A stretch of DNA of 64,000 nucleotides, from NCBI GenBank assembly GCA_949298825.1, contig CASFYB010000003.1, positions 62,001 to 126,000 on the forward strand. The letters run 5' to 3'. This DNA is from an uncultured Helicobacter sp. (lineage in GTDB: Bacteria; Campylobacterota; Campylobacteria; Campylobacterales; Helicobacteraceae). Numbering within the stretch: position 1 is the stretch's first letter; each line of letters begins with the position of its first letter. Below, in pieces: positions 1-8,113 of this stretch. Both the position numbers and the translations under genes were made by a program. The notes under the pieces were generated by a model. It worked only from the letters and a program-made list of their open reading frames with translations, was not told where the DNA came from and made no database searches.

Positions 1-915
1 GCCATTTGTATCTGTGATGATTAATGCTTGGATCTTATTTTGCTCAATAAGCTTTAGCGCATCATAGGCAAGCATCTCTGGATTATTGCAAGTTTTGGGA
101 TTTTTTGTAGCATAGTTGATGGCCTTGGCATCTAGGTTGAAATCCTCTCTCATCATCGCTCGTCTTAAATCCCCATCGCTCAAAATTCCGCATACATATT
201 GCTCAGAATCAAGAATGATAGCATTTCCAAGTCTGCATTCACTCATTTTTATAATCGCCTCTTTAAGCGGGGTTTGCTTAGTGATTATAGGGAGGCTTTG
301 GGTTTGCATCAAGTCTTTGATTTTCACAAAAAGTCGCTTACCAAGCGCTCCTCCAGGATGAAATGAAGCAAAGTCTTTTTGAGTAAAATCCCTAGCCTTC
401 ATTAGACATACTGCTAAAGCATCCCCTAGGGCTAGAGTGAGGGTGGTTGAAGTGGTGGGGGCTGTATTAAGTGGGCAGGCTTCACGCTCGATGAACAAAG
501 GAATGAAGAAATCTCCTTGGGAGGATAGAGGGGTATTTTGATTTTTGCTCATAGTGATGATGGCCTTGCTAAGGCGCTTAAGGTGGGGCATGATGGCTAA
601 AAGCTCATCGCTTTGACCACTATAGCTAATAGCTAGGATCACATCTTTGTCTTCTACCATGCCAAGATCCCCATGAAGTGCCTCTGTAGGGTGCAAAAAG
701 AAGCTAGGAGTGCCTGTAGAGGCAAGTGTGGCAGCTATTTTTGCGCCTATTAGACCGCTTTTGCCCACGCCAGTTGCTATGAGCTTGCCCCCTGAATCTA
801 AGATCACATCAACAATGCCCTTCCAATTGATCTTGTTGCAATCAAGCCTATTTAATGCTAGAGCCTCGGCTTCTAGTACTTCTTTGGCGATAAGTCCAAA
901 ATCTAGATTCTGCAT
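1..915 (-). CDS. kdsD: Arabinose-5-phosphate isomerase (SIS + CBS domains), C-terminus cut by window edge
   Basis: Interconverts ribulose 5-phosphate and arabinose 5-phosphate, the first committed step towards Kdo of LPS. I translated the minus strand from the ATG at 915, which follows a good AAAGGAG ribosome site. The N-terminal SIS domain includes ATGVGKSGLIGAKIAATLAS and SYSGQSDE, followed by FHPGGALGKRL. Two CBS-type segments begin at about residue 210. The frame stays open to base 1, giving 305 codons, so only a short C-terminal piece (family length about 320-330) is missing. It heads away from rnj on the same strand, the order known from H. pylori. The product's pathway partner KdsA is encoded at 27.5-28.3 kb. 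Confidence 0.9.
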   Translation of the reverse strand, partial: MQNLDFGLIAKEVLEAEALALNRLDCNKINWKGIVDVILDSGGKLIATGVGKSGLIGAKIAATLASTGTPSFFLHPTEALHGDLGMVEDKDVILAISYSGQSDELLAIMPHLKRLSKAIITMSKNQNTPLSSQGDFFIPLFIEREACPLNTAPTTSTTLTLALGDALAVCLMKARDFTQKDFASFHPGGALGKRLFVKIKDLMQTQSLPIITKQTPLKEAIIKMSECRLGNAIILDSEQYVCGILSDGDLRRAMMREDFNLDAKAINYATKNPKTCNNPEMLAYDALKLIEQNKIQALIITDTNG

Positions 916-933
916 GAGGCTCCTTTGTTTGGG

Positions 934-2973
934 TTATTTGACATATGAATGCACAACAATAGTGGGGTATTTTTTAGTCTTTTTGAATAAAAACTTTTTA
1001 AGCAAATGTCTTAAATCGGTTTCTAAATTTTTAGCACTATTTAGGATTTCTGGTTTTAGATTCTTAATATGCAACTCTAAAAGCTCTCCAATCTCTTTGC
1101 TAAAGGCTTTTTCATTTTTAGGGTTAATGATGCCTAGCGAAGTGATTTGAGAATCTTTTAGGAATTTTTGGCTAGATTTTTCGATCATGGCCATGACGAT
1201 CAAAAGGCCACTTTCTGCTAAAGTCTGGCGCTCAGTAACCACGATATTATCGATTTCTGTACCCACTTGGTTGTCAATAAAGACCTTGCCACTCTTAATG
1301 GATTTAACCTTGCGGATATAGCTTGGATTAACTTCAATTTGATCGCCATCTTCCATCAGGTAGATATTTTTTTCTAAAACACCGCATTTAATAGCTGTTT
1401 CTTTATGTTTAGCAACATGGTTATACTCTCCATGCACAGGGAGGAAGAACTTAGGTTTAATAAGACGTAGCATTAGCTTTTGTTCTTCTTGTGCGGCATG
1501 TCCACTGACATGGATCTCACTAAAGTCTTGGTAGGCCACACGTGCACCAGCTTTGATAAGGAAGTTTAGCACAGCTGAGACAGACCCTTCATTTCCCGGG
1601 ATTGCTTTAGCTGAGATGATGACCATATCAGTAGGCTTGATCTTAACATGACGATGCTCATCTGTAGCCATGCGATAAAGCGCACTCATTGTCTCACCTT
1701 GCGATCCTGTAGTAACTATCAAAACTTCAGAATCAGGATAATTATTTACCTCATGCGCCTCAATAAAAATATTGCCAGGAAGCTCAATATAGCCAAGCTC
1801 GCGAGCAATATCGATATTTTTTTCCATAGATCTACCAATAACTGCTACCTTGCGCCCATATTTGATGCCATAATTAATCGCTTGATAGACGCGGTGGATA
1901 TTGGATGAAAAGGTGCTCATGATAACGCGCCCCTCAGCACTTTTAAACAGGGCATCAAAAGTAGGCCCTACACTAGCCTCTGATGCAGTCGATCCACTTT
2001 TATGCGAGTTGGTAGAATCGCTTAATAAAAGCATGACCCCTTGCTCACCATAATAGGCTAGTCGATGTAAGTCAGTAGGGATGTTATCAATAGGAGTGTG
2101 ATCGATTTTAAAATCCCCAGTGTGGATGATGATCCCTGCTTCTGTTTTGATAGCCAACGCACTAGAATCAATAATAGAATGGGTTATGTGAATCCACTCA
2201 ATCTCAAAATCACCAATGGGAATGGGATGGCGCTTTTGGACAATTTTAAAATAAGATCTATATTGTTTTAGCCCATGCTCATCAAATTTATTGCCAATCA
2301 TGCCTAGAGCTAGAGGTGTGCCATATAGTGGAAATTGTAGCTGTTTGAAAAGATAAGGCACTGCGCCAATATGATCTTCATGAGCATGCGTGATGATGAT
2401 CCCTACAATCTTTTCTTTAATCGCATGTATATAGCTAAAATCTGGTATGAGGATATCAACACCATGCATATTTTCTTCAGGGAAGCTCATGCCCACATCA
2501 ATGATGATAGCAGAGTTTTCTGTCTCCATCACCATCATATTTCCGCCAATCTCTCCAAGACCACCTAGAGGGGTGATTCTGACCTTTGCTTTTGTGTTTA
2601 GGTTGAGTTTGTAGTGAGGGTTGAGGCTTGATTTTTGGACACGATTATTAGCCTCTACGCCTTTTTTTAGCTCTTTATGGAAGCCTAGATTCCCCCTTTC
2701 ATTTACGCTTAAAATATCACGTGTCCCATCGATGCAAGGGGCACTTTTTACATCATGAGATTCTTTATTTTTATGGAAGCGATTTTTGCTTTCTTGTTTT
2801 CCTTCTTTTGCTTCTCTATCTTCTTTGAAGTTCCATTTTCTAGGGCGCTCAGGTCTTTCTGGTCGCTCTTGATTGTTGCTTTTTTCTCCCTCATCCTTTT
2901 TGTGGCGAGGTTTGAAAAAGCGCCTTTTTTCTGGTTTGTTTTCCGGCTTATTCTGGTTTTCGTTATTTTCCAT
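934..2973 (-). CDS. rnj: Ribonuclease J (metallo-beta-lactamase/beta-CASP)
   Basis: An exo/endoribonuclease for mRNA decay and rRNA processing. The metal-binding motif HAHEDH is at residues 196-201 within a beta-lactamase fold starting near residue 130. Beta-CASP signatures such as TTGSQGE, SGHAAQEEQ and PVHGEYNH follow. Residues 1-125 form a low-complexity Lys/Arg/Glu/Asn-rich extension with an ERPERPERP repeat. A similar basic N-terminal extension is a known trait of Helicobacter RNase J and is absent from Bacillus RNase J. The 679-aa length fits this architecture. The start overlaps the 3' end of ksgA by 11 bases, so the two are probably translationally coupled. kdsD lies 18 bases downstream on the same strand. 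Confidence 0.95.
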   Translation of the reverse strand: MENNENQNKPENKPEKRRFFKPRHKKDEGEKSNNQERPERPERPRKWNFKEDREAKEGKQESKNRFHKNKESHDVKSAPCIDGTRDILSVNERGNLGFHKELKKGVEANNRVQKSSLNPHYKLNLNTKAKVRITPLGGLGEIGGNMMVMETENSAIIIDVGMSFPEENMHGVDILIPDFSYIHAIKEKIVGIIITHAHEDHIGAVPYLFKQLQFPLYGTPLALGMIGNKFDEHGLKQYRSYFKIVQKRHPIPIGDFEIEWIHITHSIIDSSALAIKTEAGIIIHTGDFKIDHTPIDNIPTDLHRLAYYGEQGVMLLLSDSTNSHKSGSTASEASVGPTFDALFKSAEGRVIMSTFSSNIHRVYQAINYGIKYGRKVAVIGRSMEKNIDIARELGYIELPGNIFIEAHEVNNYPDSEVLIVTTGSQGETMSALYRMATDEHRHVKIKPTDMVIISAKAIPGNEGSVSAVLNFLIKAGARVAYQDFSEIHVSGHAAQEEQKLMLRLIKPKFFLPVHGEYNHVAKHKETAIKCGVLEKNIYLMEDGDQIEVNPSYIRKVKSIKSGKVFIDNQVGTEIDNIVVTERQTLAESGLLIVMAMIEKSSQKFLKDSQITSLGIINPKNEKAFSKEIGELLELHIKNLKPEILNSAKNLETDLRHLLKKFLFKKTKKYPTIVVHSYVK

Positions 2974-3760
2974 TTTTATCCTTTAGTTTTTCAAAAATTT
3001 GGTGATACATTTGCGTTGATAGCTCGTGTGCTCTAGTTTGTTCAGAGATGCCTAAAGAAGCAAATATAGAATCTACAAGCACCCTATCAAAGTGTGAAGT
3101 CAGGTTTTTAGAAAGTTTTTTTCTTGGTGCGCTAAAGGCTATTTTTAGAAAGGATTCTAGTTTTTGTAGTTCAAAAAAATCCTTATTTTTCTTTAGCATA
3201 AAAACAGCAGATGTTACTTTGGGCTCTGGGTTGAAAGCCTCTTTGGGAACATCAAAAAGATATTCTACCTCTCCCATAGTCTGTGCTAGTACGCTAAGTG
3301 CACAAAAATCACTATTGTTAAAAGAAGCGCAAAATTTTAGCGCGACTTCTTTTTGCACCATTACAATAAAACCCTTGCATAAAGGATCCCTAAGTGCCTT
3401 TAAAATAATATGCGTAGCAACATAGTAGGGGAGATTTGACACCAGGATGTAAGCTTCTGGATGCAACCATCCAGTGCTTTCTTTGAGCTCACAGACATCC
3501 TGATGCACAAGTGTGAAATATCCACTTTCTAAAACCTTATCATACTTTTGCCTAAGAAAAGAACATAAATCGCTATCGATTTCATACGCTTTTAACGGAT
3601 AAAGTTTAAGTAACTCATCACTTAAATCACCCAAGCCAACCCCAATTTCAATAATCTGCTCGCTATTAAGAATCTTGGGAATGGATTGGACAATTTTTTG
3701 GACAAAATATTTATCTTTTAAAAAGTTTTGCCCGAACTTTTTTTTTGCCTTATACTGCAT
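2963..3760 (-). CDS. ksgA: 16S rRNA (adenine1518-N6/adenine1519-N6)-dimethyltransferase KsgA
   Basis: Dimethylates two adjacent adenines of helix 45 in 16S rRNA late in 30S assembly. The protein starts QYKAKKKFGQNFLKD, the family's N-terminal signature. Motif I is IEIGVGLGDLS and the catalytic motif IV is NLPYYV. I place the start at the ATG at 3760 (265 aa) because the homology begins there and a GGAG lies about 13 bases upstream. An in-frame ATG at 3799 has no visible ribosome site. It is first of a minus-strand set with rnj (11-base overlap) and kdsD. The region 3800-3894 separates it from a divergent gene and must hold both promoters. Confidence 0.93.
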   Translation of the reverse strand: MQYKAKKKFGQNFLKDKYFVQKIVQSIPKILNSEQIIEIGVGLGDLSDELLKLYPLKAYEIDSDLCSFLRQKYDKVLESGYFTLVHQDVCELKESTGWLHPEAYILVSNLPYYVATHIILKALRDPLCKGFIVMVQKEVALKFCASFNNSDFCALSVLAQTMGEVEYLFDVPKEAFNPEPKVTSAVFMLKKNKDFFELQKLESFLKIAFSAPRKKLSKNLTSHFDRVLVDSIFASLGISEQTRAHELSTQMYHQIFEKLKDKNGK

Positions 3761-3894
3761 TGTATCTGGAATGCTCCAAAATTTTCTAGATTCTATCATT
3801 TTTTTGTAATTTAAAGCTAGTTGCTTTTAAAATTTAAAATATGGGCAAATAGTGCGATTATAGATAATAATCACAAAACAATCAGGGGTATGAA

Positions 3895-4476
3895 ATGAGA
3901 AAAGATGGCGGACTTTTTGTATGTGCTGGCAGGGGAGAAGATTTTAGCTTTGCTAAAAGTATTGGCGTGGGACTCATAGAAAGTAGTATTACGCTTACGC
4001 AAATTTGCCAAAACCAAAAACCAAAATTTTTAGTTTTTATAGGAAGTGCTGGAAGCTATGACAAAAAAATAAAACTACTAGACTTATTTATTTCAAATAG
4101 TGCTACACAAATAGAGATTTCTCACTTGCAAAATAAAAGTTATACACCATTAAAAAATCAAATCAATAGCATTGATAGTGTTTCATGTGAAACTATAAAT
4201 AAAATAGATTCTTTGGGATTGCCTAGAGCCATAGTAAATTCTAGTAATTATATCAGCACAGATTTTCTTTATGCTCAAAAAATGCGAGAAAAAGGAATCT
4301 TGCTAGAAAATATGGAGTTTTTTGCTGTGCTTAGTGTAGCAAAAAGATTTCAGATTCCTGCTAGAGGAATCTTTTGTGTCAGTAATTATTGTGATACCTT
4401 TGCACATCAAGATTTTTTGAAAAATCAAAGAGAGGTAATAGAAAAACTCTATTCCTCATTGAATAGTTCTACATAG
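3895..4476 (+). CDS. Purine nucleosidase/phosphorylase superfamily protein
   Basis: Small (193 aa) member of the PNP/UDP superfamily. Visible hallmarks are FIGSAGSYD near residue 48, in the position of the phosphate/ribose-binding loop, and LLENMEFFAVLSVA near residue 142, matching the ME(G/M) nucleoside-binding segment. The family also contains MTA/SAH nucleosidase and futalosine hydrolase. The protein is shorter than a typical MTAN (about 230 aa) and lacks much of the N-terminus, so I cannot assign the substrate. It diverges from ksgA, and its last 28 bases overlap the convergent lipoprotein gene. The start ATG follows an AGGGG. Confidence 0.65.
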   Translation: MRKDGGLFVCAGRGEDFSFAKSIGVGLIESSITLTQICQNQKPKFLVFIGSAGSYDKKIKLLDLFISNSATQIEISHLQNKSYTPLKNQINSIDSVSCETINKIDSLGLPRAIVNSSNYISTDFLYAQKMREKGILLENMEFFAVLSVAKRFQIPARGIFCVSNYCDTFAHQDFLKNQREVIEKLYSSLNSST

Positions 4477-4934
4477 ATCTGTTTTTTATCATCGGTTAGT
4501 TGTATGGAGTAATAGATATCTTGTGGCCGAGGTATTTTAAAAGCCCCAATGTCTCCCAAGCTTACAATACTACCTTCTTTCATGGTGGCTCTACAGAATC
4601 TTTTTTGAGATTTTTCATCAAGTTTATCTGTTCGGAAATTGTCATAAACGATTTTTGTTTTCATTTTTTTCTCTATAAAAACATCAGAGAGTGTTGGTTG
4701 CTTTTTTTGTTGTGTCATAGCACTTACCCAGTTTTGAAGGAGATCTTCTTGTTTTAAGGCTAATTTGAATTGAGCTTTTGTAAGTTTAGAAAAGGGTTCA
4801 TTTACAGATTCTTCTTGCAATTGAGCTAAAAGCTCGATTGCATCTTTATCATTGCATGCAATGCTTGTGATATCATTCTTGTTGCACCCATTTAAGAATA
4901 ATGCTCCTATGATTAATAAATAATATTTTTTCAT
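4449..4934 (-). CDS. Predicted lipoprotein of unknown function
   Basis: A 161-aa protein with a lipoprotein signal peptide: KK charge, hydrophobic core and an LNGC lipobox with the lipidated Cys at residue 17. The mature part is charged, carries two further cysteines (CN near residue 27 and FCRATM near residue 113) and has no domain I recognise. It begins one base after the DUF805 gene, so it is the last gene of a three-gene minus-strand unit starting at 5521. The 3' end overlaps the convergent nucleosidase gene by 28 bases. If the C tract at 5570-5583 controls the unit, this lipoprotein would be expressed variably. Function unknown. Confidence 0.7.
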   Translation of the reverse strand: MKKYYLLIIGALFLNGCNKNDITSIACNDKDAIELLAQLQEESVNEPFSKLTKAQFKLALKQEDLLQNWVSAMTQQKKQPTLSDVFIEKKMKTKIVYDNFRTDKLDEKSQKRFCRATMKEGSIVSLGDIGAFKIPRPQDIYYSIQLTDDKKQIYVELFNEE

Positions 4935-4935
4935 T

Positions 4936-5304
4936 CTATTCTCCCGCTTCTTGTTGAAATTTATCGTCTAGTTTTTGAGGAAGACATACAAAAATAAAAA
5001 GAATAATCGCACCTATAAATGGTACTAGACTTAAAAGTTGCCACCAGCCACTTTTGCCAATATCATGCAATCTTCTTGTTGTAAGTGAAATGACCGGAAA
5101 TATACCAATAAAAAGATATGTATAAGCAGGGATAGATGCAAGTATTAGAACAGTTTCGTTTGTTTCATCTATTAAACATATCGGTATCATCAGAATTAAA
5201 TAGATAATGTAGTGTAAAAGTATCGCCAACCAATAATCTTTCCTAGAAGAGATACCCCCATAGTTAAAAGTATTTTTCCACATTTTTAGATATGCTTTTA
5301 TCAT
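4936..5304 (-). CDS. DUF805 family inner-membrane protein
   Basis: A 122-aa protein with the DUF805 pattern: an N-terminal amphipathic stretch (YLKMWKNTFNYGGISSRKDYW), then about four hydrophobic segments (residues 28-45, 52-68, 92-110 and flanks). It has the diagnostic TTRRLHDIGKSGWWQLL motif between the middle and last helices. The family is widespread, often in repeated copies, and has no established function. The start follows a perfect AAGGAG. It is the middle gene of the unit with the 65-aa protein (19-base gap) and the lipoprotein (1-base gap). Confidence 0.85.
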   Translation of the reverse strand: MIKAYLKMWKNTFNYGGISSRKDYWLAILLHYIIYLILMIPICLIDETNETVLILASIPAYTYLFIGIFPVISLTTRRLHDIGKSGWWQLLSLVPFIGAIILFIFVCLPQKLDDKFQQEAGE

Positions 5305-5323
5305 TCTTGCTCCTTTTTAAAGT

Positions 5324-5521
5324 TTAACCTACATATTTTTGATGAATTTCTCTATTTTTTTCATCATACACTTTTAAATATTTATCTTTAATGATACTTA
5401 CGCTAGAGTTGGTAAATCCTTGCAAAATACCATCGCCTAGATATCTTTCAAAAAGAGTTTTTCCTTTTTCATCATAGACTACTACATACTTGTTTTTTAC
5501 TATTGCTGAGCCAATTGCCAT
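5324..5521 (-). CDS. Small repeat protein (65 aa), two tandem beta-rich repeats
   Basis: Residues 7-29 and 43-65 are two copies of the same module, each built on K-x-KY-x-x-VYDEK and ending Y-x-G. They are identical at 11 of 23 aligned positions and joined by a Gly/Ser/Asn-containing linker. Alternating hydrophobic and charged residues suggest beta strands. There is no signal peptide and no cysteine. The start ATG has an AAAGG site. It is the first gene of a three-gene unit with DUF805 and a lipoprotein, directly downstream of a TAGAAT element that abuts a 14-base C tract. I do not know a function for this family. Confidence 0.7.
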   Translation of the reverse strand: MAIGSAIVKNKYVVVYDEKGKTLFERYLGDGILQGFTNSSVSIIKDKYLKVYDEKNREIHQKYVG

Positions 5522-5563
5522 TTTTTATCCTTTGTTATTTGATTGCTCAATAGAGCGGATGCT

Positions 5564-5583
5564 ATTCTACCCCCCCCCCCCCC
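5564..5583 (-). promoter_or_regulatory. Candidate phase-variable promoter: TAGAAT next to a 14-base homopolymer tract
   Basis: On the minus strand a run of 14 G (5570-5583) is immediately followed by TAGAAT (5564-5569), a good Campylobacterota -10 hexamer. It lies 43 bases upstream of the 65-aa gene. The tract therefore occupies the spacer next to the -10, where slipped-strand changes would alter promoter geometry. Homopolymers in promoter spacers cause phase variation in other bacteria, and long G/C tracts are the usual contingency sites in Helicobacter and Campylobacter. That this one acts as a switch is inference. Confidence 0.6.
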
Positions 5584-5590
5584 TTAAAAA

Positions 5591-5620
5591 TTGCTTAATT
5601 TTACTTTGCCTTGTTAGAAT
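5591..5620 (+). promoter_or_regulatory. Probable rlmN promoter
   Basis: TTGCTT at 5591-5596 and TAGAAT at 5615-5620 are separated by 18 bases, with a TG dinucleotide just upstream of the -10. The predicted start falls about 20 bases before the rlmN ATG at 5648. The same spelling, TGTTAGAAT, recurs before the SurA-like gene at 31.9 kb. Confidence 0.5.
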
Positions 5621-5647
5621 TACAGGATATTTTAGTCAAGGGGCTAT

Positions 5648-6748
5648 ATGCACAATATTTATGGTTATACCTTAGAGGAGTTAGAGGCTAGATTCTCCCC
5701 ATCATTTCGCGCTAAGCAGATTTATAACTGGCTGTATACGCGCTATGAAAATGGGTTTGATAAAATGGAAAATCTACCAAAGTCTTTGCGTCAGGAGCTA
5801 TCTAGAGACTATAGCGCGCAGAATCTAGAGCTCATCAGACTGGAAGAATCAAGTGATGGGACAAAAAAATACCTTTTTAAAACTCATGATGGGCATACCT
5901 TTGAGAGCGTCTTTTTAAAAATGAAGGATAAAAAGAAAGATGAAAACAATCAAGTGATCGAGGGAGAAAAATATACTTTCTGTCTTTCTAGTCAGATTGG
6001 TTGTAAGGTTGGTTGCACTTTTTGCTTCACGGCCAAAGGGGGATTTGTAAGAGATCTTAGTGCTGGAGAGATTGTCGAGCAGGTTGTGATTTTAAAAAGA
6101 GATAATGCTTTGGCAGCGCACAAACGCGTGAATATAGTATATATGGGGATGGGTGAACCGCTGCATAATCTGGCTAATGTTGCTAAGGCTATCAAGATTT
6201 TAAGTGAATTGGAAGGGCTTAGTATATCAGCTCGTAGACAGACTATCTCAACTAGTGGCATCGCTCCTAGAATCAAAGAGCTGGGGAAATTAAACTTAGG
6301 TGTGCAGCTAGCTATTTCTTTGCATGCAGTGGATGATGCTTTGCGTTCACGTTTGATGCCGATTAATAAGGCTTATAATATAGAGAGTATTATTGAAGCT
6401 GTGCGTGAGTTTCCCATAGATGCTAGGAAGCGAGTGATGTTTGAATATTTGGTTATTAAAGATGTAAATGATGATCTTATGTCTGCTAAAAGGCTTTTGG
6501 CACTACTAAATGGAATCAAGGCCAAAGTAAATCTAATCTTATTTAATCCTCATGAAGGGTCTGAATTTCAGCGTCCAGAGATCTCTAAGGTTAAGGAATT
6601 TGCCGATTTTTTGGTCAAAAGGGGACTTTTGGCTACGATTAGGGAATCTAAGGGCATTGATATATCAGCAGCCTGTGGCCAGCTTAGAGAAAAAGAAAGC
6701 AGCGGTGATTTTAATGTGCGCACTAGAGCTAAAAGCAATAAAATCTAA
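5648..6748 (+). CDS. rlmN: Dual-specificity 23S rRNA/tRNA C2-adenosine methyltransferase RlmN
   Basis: Radical-SAM methyltransferase for A2503 of 23S rRNA and A37 of some tRNAs. The cluster motif CKVGCTFC (C-x3-C-x2-C) lies near residue 118, followed by [20 protein letters not shown] is the SAM-contact segment, and the C-terminal ISAACGQL supplies the methylated cysteine. The N-terminal part carries the usual [10 protein letters not shown] helix. The 366-aa length is typical. The start ATG follows AAGGGG. It diverges from the putative phase-variable cassette, and 48 bases downstream lies a tiny membrane ORF and then queH, so a co-transcribed tRNA/rRNA-modification unit is possible. Confidence 0.96.
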   Translation: MHNIYGYTLEELEARFSPSFRAKQIYNWLYTRYENGFDKMENLPKSLRQELSRDYSAQNLELIRLEESSDGTKKYLFKTHDGHTFESVFLKMKDKKKDENNQVIEGEKYTFCLSSQIGCKVGCTFCFTAKGGFVRDLSAGEIVEQVVILKRDNALAAHKRVNIVYMGMGEPLHNLANVAKAIKILSELEGLSISARRQTISTSGIAPRIKELGKLNLGVQLAISLHAVDDALRSRLMPINKAYNIESIIEAVREFPIDARKRVMFEYLVIKDVNDDLMSAKRLLALLNGIKAKVNLILFNPHEGSEFQRPEISKVKEFADFLVKRGLLATIRESKGIDISAACGQLREKESSGDFNVRTRAKSNKI

Positions 6749-6753
6749 GTTTA

Positions 6754-6769
6754 TGTTTCATATGAAACA
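6754..6769. repeat. Perfect 16-base palindrome (candidate operator)
   Basis: TGTTTCATATGAAACA is a perfect inverted repeat with no spacer. It sits between the rlmN stop and the 29-aa ORF, 27 bases before that start. It has no T-tail, so it looks more like a protein-binding dyad than a terminator. No regulator is assigned. Confidence 0.35.
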
Positions 6770-6796
6770 ATATCAACTATGGGATAAAGGAAGAAA

Positions 6797-6886
6797 ATGG
6801 ATATTTTAGATTCTGCTTTGATGATTTTTTTGATCGTGGTTTTGGTTGTGGGGATGGCTTATTTTATTTATATGGTTAGAAAATAG
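6797..6886 (+). CDS. Tiny single-span membrane protein (29 aa)
   Basis: ATG at 6797 and TAG at 6884-6886 enclose 29 codons: a short acidic start (MDILDSA), one hydrophobic helix of about 19 residues rich in Val, Ile, Met and Leu, and a basic end (MVRK). The positive-inside rule predicts N-out/C-in. A strong AAAGGA lies six bases upstream of the start. Its stop codon is shared with the AGGAGG ribosome site of queH, so the two are tightly packed and probably coupled. I recognise no family. Coding status rests on the ribosome site, the clean helix and the spacing. Confidence 0.55.
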   Translation: MDILDSALMIFLIVVLVVGMAYFIYMVRK

Positions 6887-6900
6887 GAGGAAATAAGATA

Positions 6901-8043
6901 ATGTTAGTGCATATTTGTTGTTCTGTAGATAGTCATTATTTTTTAAGTGAGCTGCAAAAGGTTTATCCAGATGAAAAGCTAGTAGGCTATTTTTATAATC
7001 CCAATATCCATCCAAAAGCAGAACATGATTTAAGATACTATGATGTAAAGAGAAGCTGCGAGATGCTTGGCATTGAGCTTTTTTTGGGTGAATATGATGA
7101 GGCAAAATGGTGTGAGGGTGTGGTAGGACTGGAGGATGAGCCAGAAAAGGGCGAGCGATGTGTGAAGTGCTTTGATATCAGATTGGTTAAAAGTGCAAAA
7201 AAAGCGCATGAGCTAGGAGAGAGAAGGTTTACAACCACGTTGCTTTCAAGTCCGATGAAAGAGCAGCAAAGGCTATTTATTGAAGGGGATAGAATCGCAC
7301 AAGATCATGGACTTGAGTTTATAAAAATCGATGTGAGATCAAAGGGAGGGGTACAGCGTCAAAATGCACTGGCCAAAAAAGACAATCTTTATCGTCAAAA
7401 TTATTGTGGTTGTAAGTTTGCACTATCCAAACAAAGGGATAAACAGCAAAAAGTCTCGCTTGAGATGATGAGTGATATCTCTCAAAAAGCCCAAGAGCAG
7501 CAGCTAGGTGGTATACAAGAGCGCATACATACTTTTGGTTTGCGCGATGATTTAGATGCTAAAAATAGGGGGTACATCCTAGCCCAAAGAAGATTTTTAG
7601 TCTATAGGGTATTAAAAGCAAGACTTCTAGATTCTCAAAATCAGATAATACCTAGCTATATTTTAAGCTACTCACATAGTAAAAAGCGCACCAAAATACC
7701 AGAAATAATTTGGGCAAAGCCAGAGCTATCATTGCCAAAAAATTTGCTTGATCAATATTTAAAAAGTGATATTTCTTTAGGATTTTGTATGCAAGATTCT
7801 GCTATTTTTATGCCACTTTCTGCGTTAAATTTTTTGCTAGATAAGGAGTTTAAAAATATCAGCGAGCTAAAAAATACTCCAATGAGCCTAGATGAAGAGT
7901 GCGAGCTGCGCAAAATAGTAAGTGGGGATCACAGTCAAAATCCCATTATCATCATAGATAACGTATTTGATGGTGAGGTGAGCTATGAGATTGAGAGTAT
8001 TTTTCAAGAGGAAAATATTTTCCGTGTTGTACCCCTTATGTGA
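6901..8043 (+). CDS. queH: Epoxyqueuosine reductase QueH (DUF208), with C-terminal extension
   Basis: Catalyses the last step of queuosine synthesis on tRNA, reducing epoxyqueuosine, in organisms without QueG. Family cysteines are in place: HICCSVDSHY at residues 4-13, CVKCFDIRL near residue 86 and NYCGCKFAL near residue 170. GYFYNPNIHP and TTLLSSPMK are also typical. The core ends near residue 200, and about 170 further residues of mixed composition form a C-terminal extension I cannot assign. The start follows a perfect AGGAGG. QueF of the same pathway is at 41.7 kb. Confidence 0.88.
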   Translation: MLVHICCSVDSHYFLSELQKVYPDEKLVGYFYNPNIHPKAEHDLRYYDVKRSCEMLGIELFLGEYDEAKWCEGVVGLEDEPEKGERCVKCFDIRLVKSAKKAHELGERRFTTTLLSSPMKEQQRLFIEGDRIAQDHGLEFIKIDVRSKGGVQRQNALAKKDNLYRQNYCGCKFALSKQRDKQQKVSLEMMSDISQKAQEQQLGGIQERIHTFGLRDDLDAKNRGYILAQRRFLVYRVLKARLLDSQNQIIPSYILSYSHSKKRTKIPEIIWAKPELSLPKNLLDQYLKSDISLGFCMQDSAIFMPLSALNFLLDKEFKNISELKNTPMSLDEECELRKIVSGDHSQNPIIIIDNVFDGEVSYEIESIFQEENIFRVVPLM

Positions 8044-8113
8044 TTCTGTACCAAAAATTAAGCTTATTTTTGTTAAAATTTTTGACAAATTTTTTTGAAG
8101 GATTTTATAGATC

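Noticed and set aside
2755-3036. 93-codon plus-strand frame opposite the RNase J N-terminus
   Set aside because: It is the antisense shadow of the Lys/Arg/Glu-rich extension, giving an artificial Phe/Leu-rich protein.
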